From Aliiglaciecola lipolytica E3 (GTDB taxonomy: Bacteria > Pseudomonadota > Gammaproteobacteria > Enterobacterales > Alteromonadaceae), in assembly GCF_000314975.1 (NCBI RefSeq), contig NZ_BAEN01000076.1, forward strand, positions 248,001-312,000: a stretch of DNA of 64,000 nt. The letters run 5' to 3'. Positions 29,212 to 37,552 of the stretch are shown here, one piece after another. The stretch's first letter is position 1. Each line of letters begins with the position of its first letter. The notes under the pieces were generated by a model. It saw only the letters and a list, made by a program, of their open reading frames with translations, made no database searches and was not told the origin of the DNA. A program made the translations under genes and the position numbers.

Positions 29212-30477
29212 TTAAATTACACTGAAGAATTTATTTAAGTCTACATTGTTGTCTTCGTCGAGCAACCTGTCTTTAACATCTGCCAAGACATTTAATGCGT
29301 GATGTTTATCATAAACCCCATTTTTGAATATCGACAAGGCCTTTGTGTTGATCGCATCATGCAATACATCTGCAATCAAAATACTACCTAGCTTGCCAAG
29401 TCTTTCACCATCATGAGTGGTCGCCGCTTCATGTAAAATGTATGTCCAAAGCGGCAGATTCTGAACACTCAATTCATCGATATCTGAAAACTCTGGCGGC
29501 AATTCACTCAGCGGCTCCAATTGAAGACATGCTTTTAAATCCAATTGAGAATTGATCTTTTTAACAATGCTGTAGCCAGACGGGATTTGTTTATTGAGTC
29601 CAGCCAATAAGTTTTTAAATATCACTCTAATCATTTCAGCATTACCCGATGGGAATCGTATTTTCGACATAGCATCTGCTAGTGAAAGATCAATTTTATT
29701 GGCTTTTTGATTATCGCCAAAAAAGCGCCGCCACTGAACGACGTGTTTATCTTCGATCTTCTGAGAAGAAGCGAATAACGATGTCAACGGAACTTCTGGT
29801 TGAAAACGCCTGAGCGCATAGCTATTTCTAACCATACTATGACCGAAACGAAAGGCACTGTTATGGAAAAAGTCTAAGCGTTGCTCTTCTTTAAAAGGTA
29901 ATTCCGGTTTCTTTTTCTGATTGAAATAAATATCAAAAATGTGCGGATCTAAAAGGTTCCGCAAGTAATACTCCACGGTTACAAACTGGAAAGTCAAAAT
30001 TGTATGGCATTTTGCATTTTCAAAATCGAAATGATAAGGCGCTGAAATTAACTGATTGTGAAAGTTTTGCCAAAACGTTTGCAACTGACACACAATTCGG
30101 TTGATATCATTTCGATGTTCAGGAATTAACGGGTTGCCCTCTTGATCTCGTGCAACATCGAATCCTTTAACGCCTTGCCATTGTATGGCACGCATCTCAA
30201 ATTTATCATTCACAATGCGATTAGGATAAGCATATAAACTTTCGAGTAACAATTCATTTGAAATTGCTCTAACGGGTTGCTCGGGGGGCGTGGTGTGCGG
30301 AGCAATATCGTGGGCAATCATTTGACCAAAATACGTCATACCTGCATCTAAATGACTAGAGGGCACAGTATTGTTATTTTCCAATAATTTTTCTGCAATT
30401 TGCAGCAACACAGGGTCACTCAAATAATCGGCTTTCCACATTTTCTTAAGCTTGTGCGTGAAACTAAAATCCAACAT
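29212..30477 (-). CDS. Animal-type haem peroxidase family protein
   Basis: A 421-residue member of the animal haem peroxidase (peroxidase-cyclooxygenase) superfamily. The distal site is YFGQMIAHD (Gln52, His56, Asp57). The segment PEHRNDINRIVCQLQTFW followed by FHNQL carries the catalytic-arginine motif (Arg122), and AFRFGHSMVRNSYALRR carries the proximal haem ligand (His213). LHEAATTHDGERLG near residue 360 is also typical. There is no signal peptide, so it is predicted cytoplasmic or non-classically exported, unlike secreted myeloperoxidase-like relatives. It starts two bases after the anti-sigma-like gene and ends nine bases before the next gene. Halide versus other substrate cannot be read. 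Confidence 0.88.
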   Translation of the reverse strand: MLDFSFTHKLKKMWKADYLSDPVLLQIAEKLLENNNTVPSSHLDAGMTYFGQMIAHDIAPHTTPPEQPVRAISNELLLESLYAYPNRIVNDKFEMRAIQWQGVKGFDVARDQEGNPLIPEHRNDINRIVCQLQTFWQNFHNQLISAPYHFDFENAKCHTILTFQFVTVEYYLRNLLDPHIFDIYFNQKKKPELPFKEEQRLDFFHNSAFRFGHSMVRNSYALRRFQPEVPLTSLFASSQKIEDKHVVQWRRFFGDNQKANKIDLSLADAMSKIRFPSGNAEMIRVIFKNLLAGLNKQIPSGYSIVKKINSQLDLKACLQLEPLSELPPEFSDIDELSVQNLPLWTYILHEAATTHDGERLGKLGSILIADVLHDAINTKALSIFKNGVYDKHHALNVLADVKDRLLDEDNNVDLNKFFSVI

Positions 30478-30479
30478 AA

Positions 30480-31130
30480 TTAATCTCTTACTGATACTAC
30501 CAAAGACTTTGACTTTTGATTACTTGTATTAAGGGAATATTGAATTTCTAGTAATCCTGGTTGCAGCATATCTTTGTTGATTAATACCACTATTTCTTGG
30601 TCACTATTTGGCAGGTATGTTGCCGAATGGATTGCTGAATCATTCGCACTCGCAAACATATTAATTTGATATTCGTGACCTAATTCAAAGTCATCTTGCA
30701 CTACTAACGAGACTGAGTCAGAAATGTCACTAAGGTACAAACTAGCATCTACTTGCGTTGTATTCCCTCTAATTGAAGAAACATATATCAATGACGGCGA
30801 GTTTAATGTGTCATTAACAGGAGGTAGCAAGTTAGTTTTGGATACAAATGCAAAAACGAGCGCACAAGCACACGCAGTTCCTAAACTGGCCCGTATTGGG
30901 GTTGCAAATAGCGATTTCCAAAACGTAAATGCAGGCTTTTGAACTGTTTTGTTGTTTATAAATGGCAGTGTTTTGATAAACATTGAGTCGATGTTTAATT
31001 TGTCTACCATGTCTGAATTTTCCATTAGGAAAATCTCAAATTCTTCACACTCTTCTGCACAAAGCTTTCCTTGCATATAGCGATTCGCGATGTCGCGTTC
31101 TTCAATATATGCCTGATCCATTGGTTTCAT
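30480..31130 (-). CDS. Membrane-anchored anti-sigma-factor-like protein
   Basis: A 216-residue protein with one membrane helix (about 80-97). The cytoplasmic N-terminal part (RDIANRYMQGKLCAEECEEFE.FLMEN) follows the pattern of anti-sigma domains (R-Y-x-x-G-x-L...E-E...F-E-x-x-L), but the zinc-binding His-x3-Cys-x2-Cys is replaced by a Cys24-x3-Cys28 pair. The outer 115 residues are predicted beta-rich, perhaps an Ig-like sensory domain. It lies 85 bases after the ECF sigma gene and just before the peroxidase gene. I infer that it holds the sigma factor at the membrane. The start ATG at 31130 follows AGAGG. Confidence 0.72.
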   Translation of the reverse strand: MKPMDQAYIEERDIANRYMQGKLCAEECEEFEIFLMENSDMVDKLNIDSMFIKTLPFINNKTVQKPAFTFWKSLFATPIRASLGTACACALVFAFVSKTNLLPPVNDTLNSPSLIYVSSIRGNTTQVDASLYLSDISDSVSLVVQDDFELGHEYQINMFASANDSAIHSATYLPNSDQEIVVLINKDMLQPGLLEIQYSLNTSNQKSKSLVVSVRD

Positions 31131-31215
31131 TCGAGCCTCTTATTTGATTGGCCAGGCGTTCATCTGCAAGTGTCGATTTTTTGTTTTCCGACTAAGAGAT
31201 TGTTACTTGGCTGAT

Positions 31216-31932
31216 TTATTCTTTAATAGCGCTGTCTAAAAGCAAGTGATGTGGCATTGATATTTCTCTCACCTGAGGTTGAAAAAAAGTATCATTTATT
31301 GAAGTTTGTGCAGAAAATGAAAGTTGTAACGTTAACGCAAGACTTAACAATGAAGTTACGTTGGATTTGTTGAGGTCAACTCCTAGTTTTAATTGGATGA
31401 TCTGTGTTAGCCGACTTCGAGCTCGATAAAGTACCCGATCGAAGTGTTCTGATGTTAATTCAAATTCATCACATATGAGCTTTTTCGATTGCCCATATAC
31501 AAAATACCGATAAAGAATATCTTTGTCTCTTTGTGCCGGCAATTCATCCATAACCTGTTGTACGATTTGTACTAACTGTTTCGAATTAATGGAGTTTAAT
31601 GCTGATTGAGATTCATCGGGAAATTCAAGGTCGATGCTATCTGAGTTATCCGTTTTGCGACGTGCTTCTTTGCGGAAATGAGCGATCAACAAATTCACGC
31701 CTGTTTGACGAACGAATGCACCAATTGCAGCATGATTTTCTATTTTCTGTTTACGGATTTTGTCAATAACAATGATGAAAGTGTCTTGAGCAATATCATT
31801 TGCTAATTCATCATCGTCAGTCTGTTTTTTTAATATAAACAACAGACTTTTCCAATATTTATTGACCAATTCTTGTTCAGCTAGAGTTTCGCCAGAGGCA
31901 ATTCTGTTCACCAGATACTCAGACGTACCCAT
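31216..31932 (-). CDS. ECF-type RNA polymerase sigma factor with C-terminal extension
   Basis: A sigma-70 family protein of the extracytoplasmic-function class. Region 2 is at residues 25-95 (ELANDIAQDTFIIVIDKIRK, then FVRQTGVNLLIAHFRKEARR) and region 4 at about 130-180 (ELPAQRDKDILYRYFVYGQSKKLICDEFEL followed by RVLYRARSRL), with regions 1.1 and 3 lacking. At 238 residues it is about 45 longer than a usual ECF factor; the extra C-terminus holds a hydrophobic stretch (SLLSLALTLQLSFSA) that might contact the membrane or the anti-sigma protein. It is the first gene of the operon, which fits autoregulation. Confidence 0.9.
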   Translation of the reverse strand: MGTSEYLVNRIASGETLAEQELVNKYWKSLLFILKKQTDDDELANDIAQDTFIIVIDKIRKQKIENHAAIGAFVRQTGVNLLIAHFRKEARRKTDNSDSIDLEFPDESQSALNSINSKQLVQIVQQVMDELPAQRDKDILYRYFVYGQSKKLICDEFELTSEHFDRVLYRARSRLTQIIQLKLGVDLNKSNVTSLLSLALTLQLSFSAQTSINDTFFQPQVREISMPHHLLLDSAIKE

Positions 31933-32159
31933 GCCTAATAGTAGCTCCCATCACTTTATACATATGAATCAACGATCTACTTTTCAGGTATTTTTATTGC
32001 AGAAGATCGGAAAGCTAAAACTTAGAGGAAATATCTATACGATGCAACAGCATCTAGTCAGTTCTCTTAAATTATTTAATTGTGTTCAAAAGCGATTTTG
32101 AATAAAGGATTGTTTTTTTATGGGCAAAATCACCTAAAGTGGATTTAATATTGTGTATT

Positions 32160-35021
32160 CTAATCAATATAAAACTGCCAGCTAAAACGAAAGCATGCCC
32201 CCCTTGGTACGTTATCAAAGACCTTGATTTTCCCGCCTTGACTCTCTATAGACTTTTTAACAATTGCTAAACCCATTCCACTTCCTTCAACTTCGTCTCG
32301 CGGACGCAAAGTTTTAAATATTTCAAATATCACTTCATTAAATTCTGCATCAATACCTGGGCCATCATCCTTTATTTCAAAAATACATTGTTTGGTTTGT
32401 AATTCGACATTAACTGTTATTGTACCGGTTGGTTTATCATGGTGCTTAATGGCGTTATTGATGAGATTTCTAAGTACTTTTTCAAGTGGGACTCGGAGTA
32501 CTTTTACATGCCCAGAATAACCTTCAATGACGAGGTTAAAGTTTCCGGAAACGTTACAAAAATCAAAAATATAAGTAATCAACTCAGTTACATCGACAGT
32601 TTCTATTTTAGCGTCTTCTCGACCAACCCGAGAGTAGGTTAATAAGTCATCCAACAAACGTTCCATACGATTTACTCTAGACCGCAGCAATGATAAATGT
32701 TGGTTAATTTCAGAATCTTGTACTGCTATTAAATCCTCTTCGATCCAGTTCGTTAATTGCTGTACCCCTCTTAGAGGGGACTTTAAATCATGCGAAGCAA
32801 TATAAGCAAAGCTATCTAAGTCTTTGTTACTGCGTTCAAGCTCTTCCATTACCTGTTTACGTTCAGTGATATCTTGAATCGTACCTATCAGTTTAATCGG
32901 TTTTTCATCTTTAAGTTCAACAGTGCCGATCGTATTAACCCATCTAGTATTGCCTTTGCTGGTGTGCATTAATAATTCTAAATTCCAACCCTGCTTTTCT
33001 TCAGTCGCCTTTTGTATGTGCTCAGCCAATAATTCTTTACTTTGCTCGTCATAACAACGAATGCTTTCATCAAATGAAATAGGTTTATCTGAAAAAGGCA
33101 TGTCGTACAAAGCAAAGGTTTGTTCAGACCAGATCACCTCGAGGGTTTCTAAATCTAGTTCCCAACCGCCAATTTTGGCAATTTTGTTGGTACGGTTTAA
33201 GATGTCAGTTAGATGCCTTAGTTTGCGTTCACGTCGAAGAACATCCGTCAGATCGAATATTGACGAAAATATTTTTAAACCTGCATTTGTTTGTACTGGT
33301 TGTAACGCTATTTCAATGGGAATTTCGTTGCCAGAGGATGTTAAACCAAATAAATCTTGTCCCGCTCCCATGGCTCTTTTTTTAGGGCCTTTAAAGTAAT
33401 TTTGTCGATGACCCACATGCGCACTTCGAAATCGTTCAGGCAAAAGCATTTCTACCGGTTTACCAATCATATCGCCTTGCATGTAGCCAAATAAGTTTTC
33501 TAGTTCCCGATTTGTTAACTCAATCAAACCTTCATCATTGATCATCAATATCGCATTAGGTGCTGAATCAATCGCGGTTTTGAATAAGGATTCATATTTT
33601 TTGCGTTCAGAAATATCAATAACACCACAAAGTACTTTTTGTTCTTGGCCGAATTTAATTGGGCTAAGCCCAATTTCAAGGGGGACTTCCGAACCATCTT
33701 TACGCCGACCAAACAGTTCTTGGCCTTTACCCATAGCTCTTTTACTCGGGGTTTGCATAAATGTCTTGTGGTAGTGACCATGTCGACTTTTAACTGAGTC
33801 AGGAATTAAGGTTAAGATTGGTTGGCCGATTAATTCTTGTCTTTCATAGCCAAAGATCTCTTCAATCTCTGCATTCACCATTTCAATTATGCCTTTGTCA
33901 TTAACCACAATCTTGCCATGAGGGGCCGCTTCTACGATTAGATGAAAGCGCTCCTTTGCTTTCAATAAGTCTTGCTGATTTAGCTCATCAGTTTTTACTC
34001 TAATACGGTATAAAAGAAACGCTACAAAAAGACTAAAAACAAAAAAGCTAAGCATGCAATAAGCAAATGCCGTCCATTTTGCCCAGATTACGGATTGTGT
34101 TGATGTGGCAACTGATAAAGTGACAAACCGATTATTGTCGAGCCAAATTTTTCTAGACAAAATGTAATATTCTGAAGAAGGATTCGTTAGACCATTGCCG
34201 ATATATTCGAAGCGATTGTCTCGCTGCAGGTCTTTAAAGCTATGTTCCCATAGATATTGATTACCGTATTCAAACCCGAACGTTTTTTCTGAGTTTGGGT
34301 GGATTAAGAAGTCACCATTGTTATTATTTAAAAATACACTGTAGGTATCATTACCAAAAAATCGTTTATAAGAAACTTCTTCGAACAGTTTATGAATATC
34401 AATATTCATAAATACGAAAGCAGCGATGGTCTGCGTATTAGTCTCCACCGGCCTGCCTAAGCGAATAGTTGGGGTGACTGGTGTGGATATTTTTCCGTTT
34501 TCCTGATTTAAAGAAATATCTGAAATATAGATATCATTAGTTTTAAGTTCAATTAAATGTTTGAAGTAGTCCCGATGGGATTTATCTTGTAATGCGGATT
34601 CGGGGATAGCGCTTGTAATGTTTTCATTTCGTTCAACCCGCATCAACTCCATACCACTGGCAGCGTCAATTAAACGTAATTGCATTACTTTGTTTTCGAC
34701 TGATAGGTACAATAAAAACTCTTCTTCGACCTCCTTAAACGGTTCAGGCTTACTGAGTTGAGACTCATTCGTTTTAAGGGACGAAATCGCCTGTTTTACA
34801 TCCGGCATTTTTGAAAAGAATAAAAGGTGATCGGCGTAATGATATAGAAATTGCTGAATGGCATCTTGCTGATATTCGACAATGCTTGCCAGGTCGTCTA
34901 AGGTGACTTTTTCTACCTTTTTTTGCCAATAATTCGCAATCGTATACGAGATCGAAAGTGCAACCAGCAAATAAGCCAAGCTCCATGTCATGGCTTTATG
35001 ATTGAGGATATTATTTCTCAT
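32160..35021 (-). CDS. Membrane histidine kinase, Cache sensor plus three PAS domains
   Basis: A 953-residue sensor kinase. A membrane helix near residues 12-32 and another near 325-345 flank a periplasmic double-Cache-like domain with LMRVERN...LQDKSHRDYF and YISDISLNQE.GKI. Three PAS domains follow (about 365-480, 485-600, 610-720); the first two share the signature AP.(G/A)....I...N.E...GY.......G.....L.P. The HisKA box has His744 in SHDLKSPLRG, and the HATPase has NLINNAIKH, DDGPGI and GSGMGLAIV. It has no receiver domain. It starts three bases after... that is, directly downstream of the REC-GGDEF-EAL gene in transcription order, so both form one operon with the CheY-like gene. Confidence 0.92.
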   Translation of the reverse strand: MRNNILNHKAMTWSLAYLLVALSISYTIANYWQKKVEKVTLDDLASIVEYQQDAIQQFLYHYADHLLFFSKMPDVKQAISSLKTNESQLSKPEPFKEVEEEFLLYLSVENKVMQLRLIDAASGMELMRVERNENITSAIPESALQDKSHRDYFKHLIELKTNDIYISDISLNQENGKISTPVTPTIRLGRPVETNTQTIAAFVFMNIDIHKLFEEVSYKRFFGNDTYSVFLNNNNGDFLIHPNSEKTFGFEYGNQYLWEHSFKDLQRDNRFEYIGNGLTNPSSEYYILSRKIWLDNNRFVTLSVATSTQSVIWAKWTAFAYCMLSFFVFSLFVAFLLYRIRVKTDELNQQDLLKAKERFHLIVEAAPHGKIVVNDKGIIEMVNAEIEEIFGYERQELIGQPILTLIPDSVKSRHGHYHKTFMQTPSKRAMGKGQELFGRRKDGSEVPLEIGLSPIKFGQEQKVLCGVIDISERKKYESLFKTAIDSAPNAILMINDEGLIELTNRELENLFGYMQGDMIGKPVEMLLPERFRSAHVGHRQNYFKGPKKRAMGAGQDLFGLTSSGNEIPIEIALQPVQTNAGLKIFSSIFDLTDVLRRERKLRHLTDILNRTNKIAKIGGWELDLETLEVIWSEQTFALYDMPFSDKPISFDESIRCYDEQSKELLAEHIQKATEEKQGWNLELLMHTSKGNTRWVNTIGTVELKDEKPIKLIGTIQDITERKQVMEELERSNKDLDSFAYIASHDLKSPLRGVQQLTNWIEEDLIAVQDSEINQHLSLLRSRVNRMERLLDDLLTYSRVGREDAKIETVDVTELITYIFDFCNVSGNFNLVIEGYSGHVKVLRVPLEKVLRNLINNAIKHHDKPTGTITVNVELQTKQCIFEIKDDGPGIDAEFNEVIFEIFKTLRPRDEVEGSGMGLAIVKKSIESQGGKIKVFDNVPRGACFRFSWQFYID

Positions 35022-35024
35022 TCA

Positions 35025-36776
35025 TTATTTTTTAGGTAATAGATTTTTAGCACCATAAAAATAGGCTTCAAAATCCTTGCAAGAGAGCGGTTTTGCAAAA
35101 TAATAGCCTTGCACCGAATCGACGTTATTTCGTTTGCAAAACTCGAGTTGAAAACTTTCCTCTACGCCTTCAGCGATGACATAAAGCCCTAATGTTTTTC
35201 CAAACTGTACAACCGCAATTAGTAGTCTTTCCAGCGTGCTGCCATCGCCAGCAGTATCTAAAAAGCTTTTGTCAATTTTAAGGGTGTGAATAGGGAACAT
35301 ACGAATGTGCTGAAGCGAAGAATAACCTGTTCCGAAGTCATCTAAGGCAATATGCACCCCCATTTCTTTTACCATTTGTAATTTACACGCAACACTTTCT
35401 GGGTTGTGAATCAGCGCATTTTCGGTTAATTCTAACTTTAAGCTAAATGGATTGAGTCCTGAATCATGCAGAGCAACTTTGACTGAATCTACAAAATCAC
35501 TACGTAATAACTGTTTAGCTGATACATTTACTGACATTGTTAAGTCTAAATCATTCAAGCCAAACTTGAGTTGCCATTCACGGAATTGGCAACACGCATG
35601 ATGTAACACCCAACTCCCTATTTGCGGCATCAAACCAATCTGTTCAGCTAAACTAATAAACTCGACGGGCGATAAGAAACCTCTAGTTGGGTGATTCCAT
35701 CTAATTAACGCTTCCATTCCTGTTATCATGCCAGTTTTGCAGGAAATTTGGGGTTGATAATAGAGCTCGAATTGCCGTTCTTGTATAGCTTTGCGTAAAT
35801 CAGCTTCTAAACAAGCGCGTTTGCTTATTTGATGATGTAAATCATGGGTATAAAAACAAAATTGATTGCGGCCATTCATTTTTGCCTGATACATGGCTAT
35901 GTCTGCACATTTCATAATTTCAGCAGGGGTACTTGCGCTAGGGCCATAGGCTGCAATTCCCACACTCACGGAAATCGTAATATCGTTGTTTTGAATTTTG
36001 AAAGGTTGCTTTAACGACGCTATAATTCTCGATGCTAAGTTGGATATTTGTTTTTCTTCATCAATATCTTGCGCCAAAACGACAAATTCATCACCGCCTA
36101 ACCTTGCTAAAAAATCATTTCCTCGAATGACATTTCTCAATCTAAACGCGATTTCTTTTAGGAGTTCGTCACCTGTGTTATGTCCAAGTAAGTCATTAAC
36201 ATATTTAAATTCATCCAGATCCAGAAAAAGAACGCCTAGAGTTCCAGAAATGCGTGTAATGCGAGAAAACGCGTTTTTTAATATCTGCTCGAAAGTATAG
36301 CGATTGGATAGGCCGGTTAACGCGTCGTTTTCAGCTAGTTGCCGAAGTTCATTGGTTTGTTGATTTACTCTGTTTTCGAGCTTATTACGATACATTGCCT
36401 GACGAATCGTACGCACGATTCTGCGAGTATCAACGTCATCTTTAAGTAAAAAATCGTGTGCACCAACATCCAATGCTTGTTCGGCAAGCGATTCATCCTT
36501 TTGGTGACTCAACATGATAATGGCATATTGTTGATCCAAAACCTGTTGATTCATATAGCGGATTAAATCTAACCCATTTGAATCTGTTAAACGGTAGTCA
36601 ACCAGTACTACGTCAAAGTTGCCTTTTTCTAATAAGCTTATCGACTCTTCTCGCGTGGCGGCTTCCGAATATCCAAACTTTAAGGATTCAGCAGCGTTTA
36701 ACGCACGTTTGATTGACATTCGATCCAGTTCGTCATCATCAATAATTAACACCGATATCGCTTTTTGTGTGCCCAT
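35025..36776 (-). CDS. Response regulator with GGDEF and EAL domains
   Basis: A 583-residue cyclic-di-GMP enzyme under phosphorelay control. REC domain at residues 1-125 with acidic pocket IDDDELD and phospho-acceptor in LVDYRL (about residue 60). GGDEF domain about 155-310 with intact LGGDEFV and an inhibitory I-site RGND five residues before it. EAL domain about 325-575 with MEALIRW, ENALI, DDFGTGYSSL, KIDKSF and QGYYFAKPL, all needed for hydrolysis. Both catalytic activities therefore look possible. It is between the CheY-like gene (13 bases) and the kinase gene (3 bases), so the kinase probably phosphorylates it. Confidence 0.93.
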   Translation of the reverse strand: MGTQKAISVLIIDDDELDRMSIKRALNAAESLKFGYSEAATREESISLLEKGNFDVVLVDYRLTDSNGLDLIRYMNQQVLDQQYAIIMLSHQKDESLAEQALDVGAHDFLLKDDVDTRRIVRTIRQAMYRNKLENRVNQQTNELRQLAENDALTGLSNRYTFEQILKNAFSRITRISGTLGVLFLDLDEFKYVNDLLGHNTGDELLKEIAFRLRNVIRGNDFLARLGGDEFVVLAQDIDEEKQISNLASRIIASLKQPFKIQNNDITISVSVGIAAYGPSASTPAEIMKCADIAMYQAKMNGRNQFCFYTHDLHHQISKRACLEADLRKAIQERQFELYYQPQISCKTGMITGMEALIRWNHPTRGFLSPVEFISLAEQIGLMPQIGSWVLHHACCQFREWQLKFGLNDLDLTMSVNVSAKQLLRSDFVDSVKVALHDSGLNPFSLKLELTENALIHNPESVACKLQMVKEMGVHIALDDFGTGYSSLQHIRMFPIHTLKIDKSFLDTAGDGSTLERLLIAVVQFGKTLGLYVIAEGVEESFQLEFCKRNNVDSVQGYYFAKPLSCKDFEAYFYGAKNLLPKK

Positions 36777-36789
36777 TTAATGTATCCAT

Positions 36790-37230
36790 TCAATATATTT
36801 CTGGTAATTCGACAACTCGCCAGAAGTTGTCTAACATTTTGACAAAATTAGTGAAATCGTTTCCACTATTTTGCTTTAAGCAATATCCCGCTACATTTAA
36901 ATTGTAAGCTTCAAATTTGTCTTTCTCTGCGTCAGATGTAGTCAAAATAAACACTACTGATTGCGCCAATATGTCATCATCGCGGATTTTTTTTAATAAA
37001 GTTAATCCGTCCATTTTTGGCATGTTGATATCTAGCAGAACAACATAAGGCGCGCGCACGTCATGGAAAGAACGTAACATCTCGAGGGCTTCCATGCCGT
37101 TTTTTGCTCTGACAATTGGGTTGACAATTTTGTGCTTTTTGAACCCTCTTTCCACTGCTATTGCGTCAAGATCATCGTCGTCGACTAAAAATACAGTGGC
37201 TTTTCGAGTGGTCACATTTTCATACAACAT
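36790..37230 (-). CDS. Single-domain CheY-like response regulator
   Basis: A 146-residue stand-alone receiver domain, closer to the Rcp1-like group (VFLVDDDDLDAIAVERGF at the start) than to chemotaxis CheY. The phospho-acceptor is Asp67 in LLDINMPKMDG, the conserved Thr is in LTTSDAEKDK and Lys in YCLKQN. It is the first gene of a three-gene operon with the REC-GGDEF-EAL and kinase genes. It could act as a phosphate shuttle or sink for the kinase; it has no output domain. Start ATG at 37230. Confidence 0.9.
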   Translation of the reverse strand: MLYENVTTRKATVFLVDDDDLDAIAVERGFKKHKIVNPIVRAKNGMEALEMLRSFHDVRAPYVVLLDINMPKMDGLTLLKKIRDDDILAQSVVFILTTSDAEKDKFEAYNLNVAGYCLKQNSGNDFTNFVKMLDNFWRVVELPEIY

Positions 37231-37552
37231 TATGTAATCCCTCTACTATTTTGTTGTTAACCTAGTCAAACAACCGGTGCTGACCAATTTCTAGACACTA
37301 ATCCCATTAATATTGTAGATATTCTTATAAAAATCAAAAAATTGGTAAAAAGTTTTCGCTCGCCAATTAATGACACTCCAATAGACCTAAGTGCCATGTG
37401 GTAAGAAAAACTCTCGGCACTTATGAAAATAAAATCAAAAAAATACCCCTTGAAAGCGCCTATTGGTTTGACTTTCCCAGTAAAACTGATTAAATCGCAC
37501 ATGAAAAACCAGCAAAATTGTTGTGGTTAGTTAGCTCATAAGGCATTAGTTC
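37231..37552. other. Divergent intergenic region between two signalling operons
   Basis: A 322-bp A+T-rich region separating the minus-strand CheY-like operon from the plus-strand REC-GGDEF gene. I see no credible gene; a 78-codon minus-strand frame has unlikely composition. An 8-bp inverted repeat, TAAGTGCC and GGCACTTA at 37388-37395 and 37416-37423 with a 20-base spacer, may be an operator or a transcript hairpin. I found no cyclic-di-GMP riboswitch. Confidence 0.5.

Noticed and set aside
31862-32101. Plus-strand 79-codon frame overlapping the start of the ECF sigma gene
   Set aside because: Antisense to a well-supported gene, with no ribosome-binding site and no protein-like pattern.
33061-33774. 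Two plus-strand frames (112 and 78 codons) within the PAS region of the kinase
   Set aside because: They are antisense shadows of two related PAS domains; the similar sequences reflect the PAS duplication on the other strand.
37266-37502. 78-codon minus-strand frame in the intergenic region between signalling operons
   Set aside because: No ribosome-binding site, odd composition, and it would overlap both promoter regions.
37231-37552. Cyclic-di-GMP riboswitch (GEMM) before the REC-GGDEF gene
   Set aside because: I could not find the conserved GEMM core; only a simple 8-bp inverted repeat is present.
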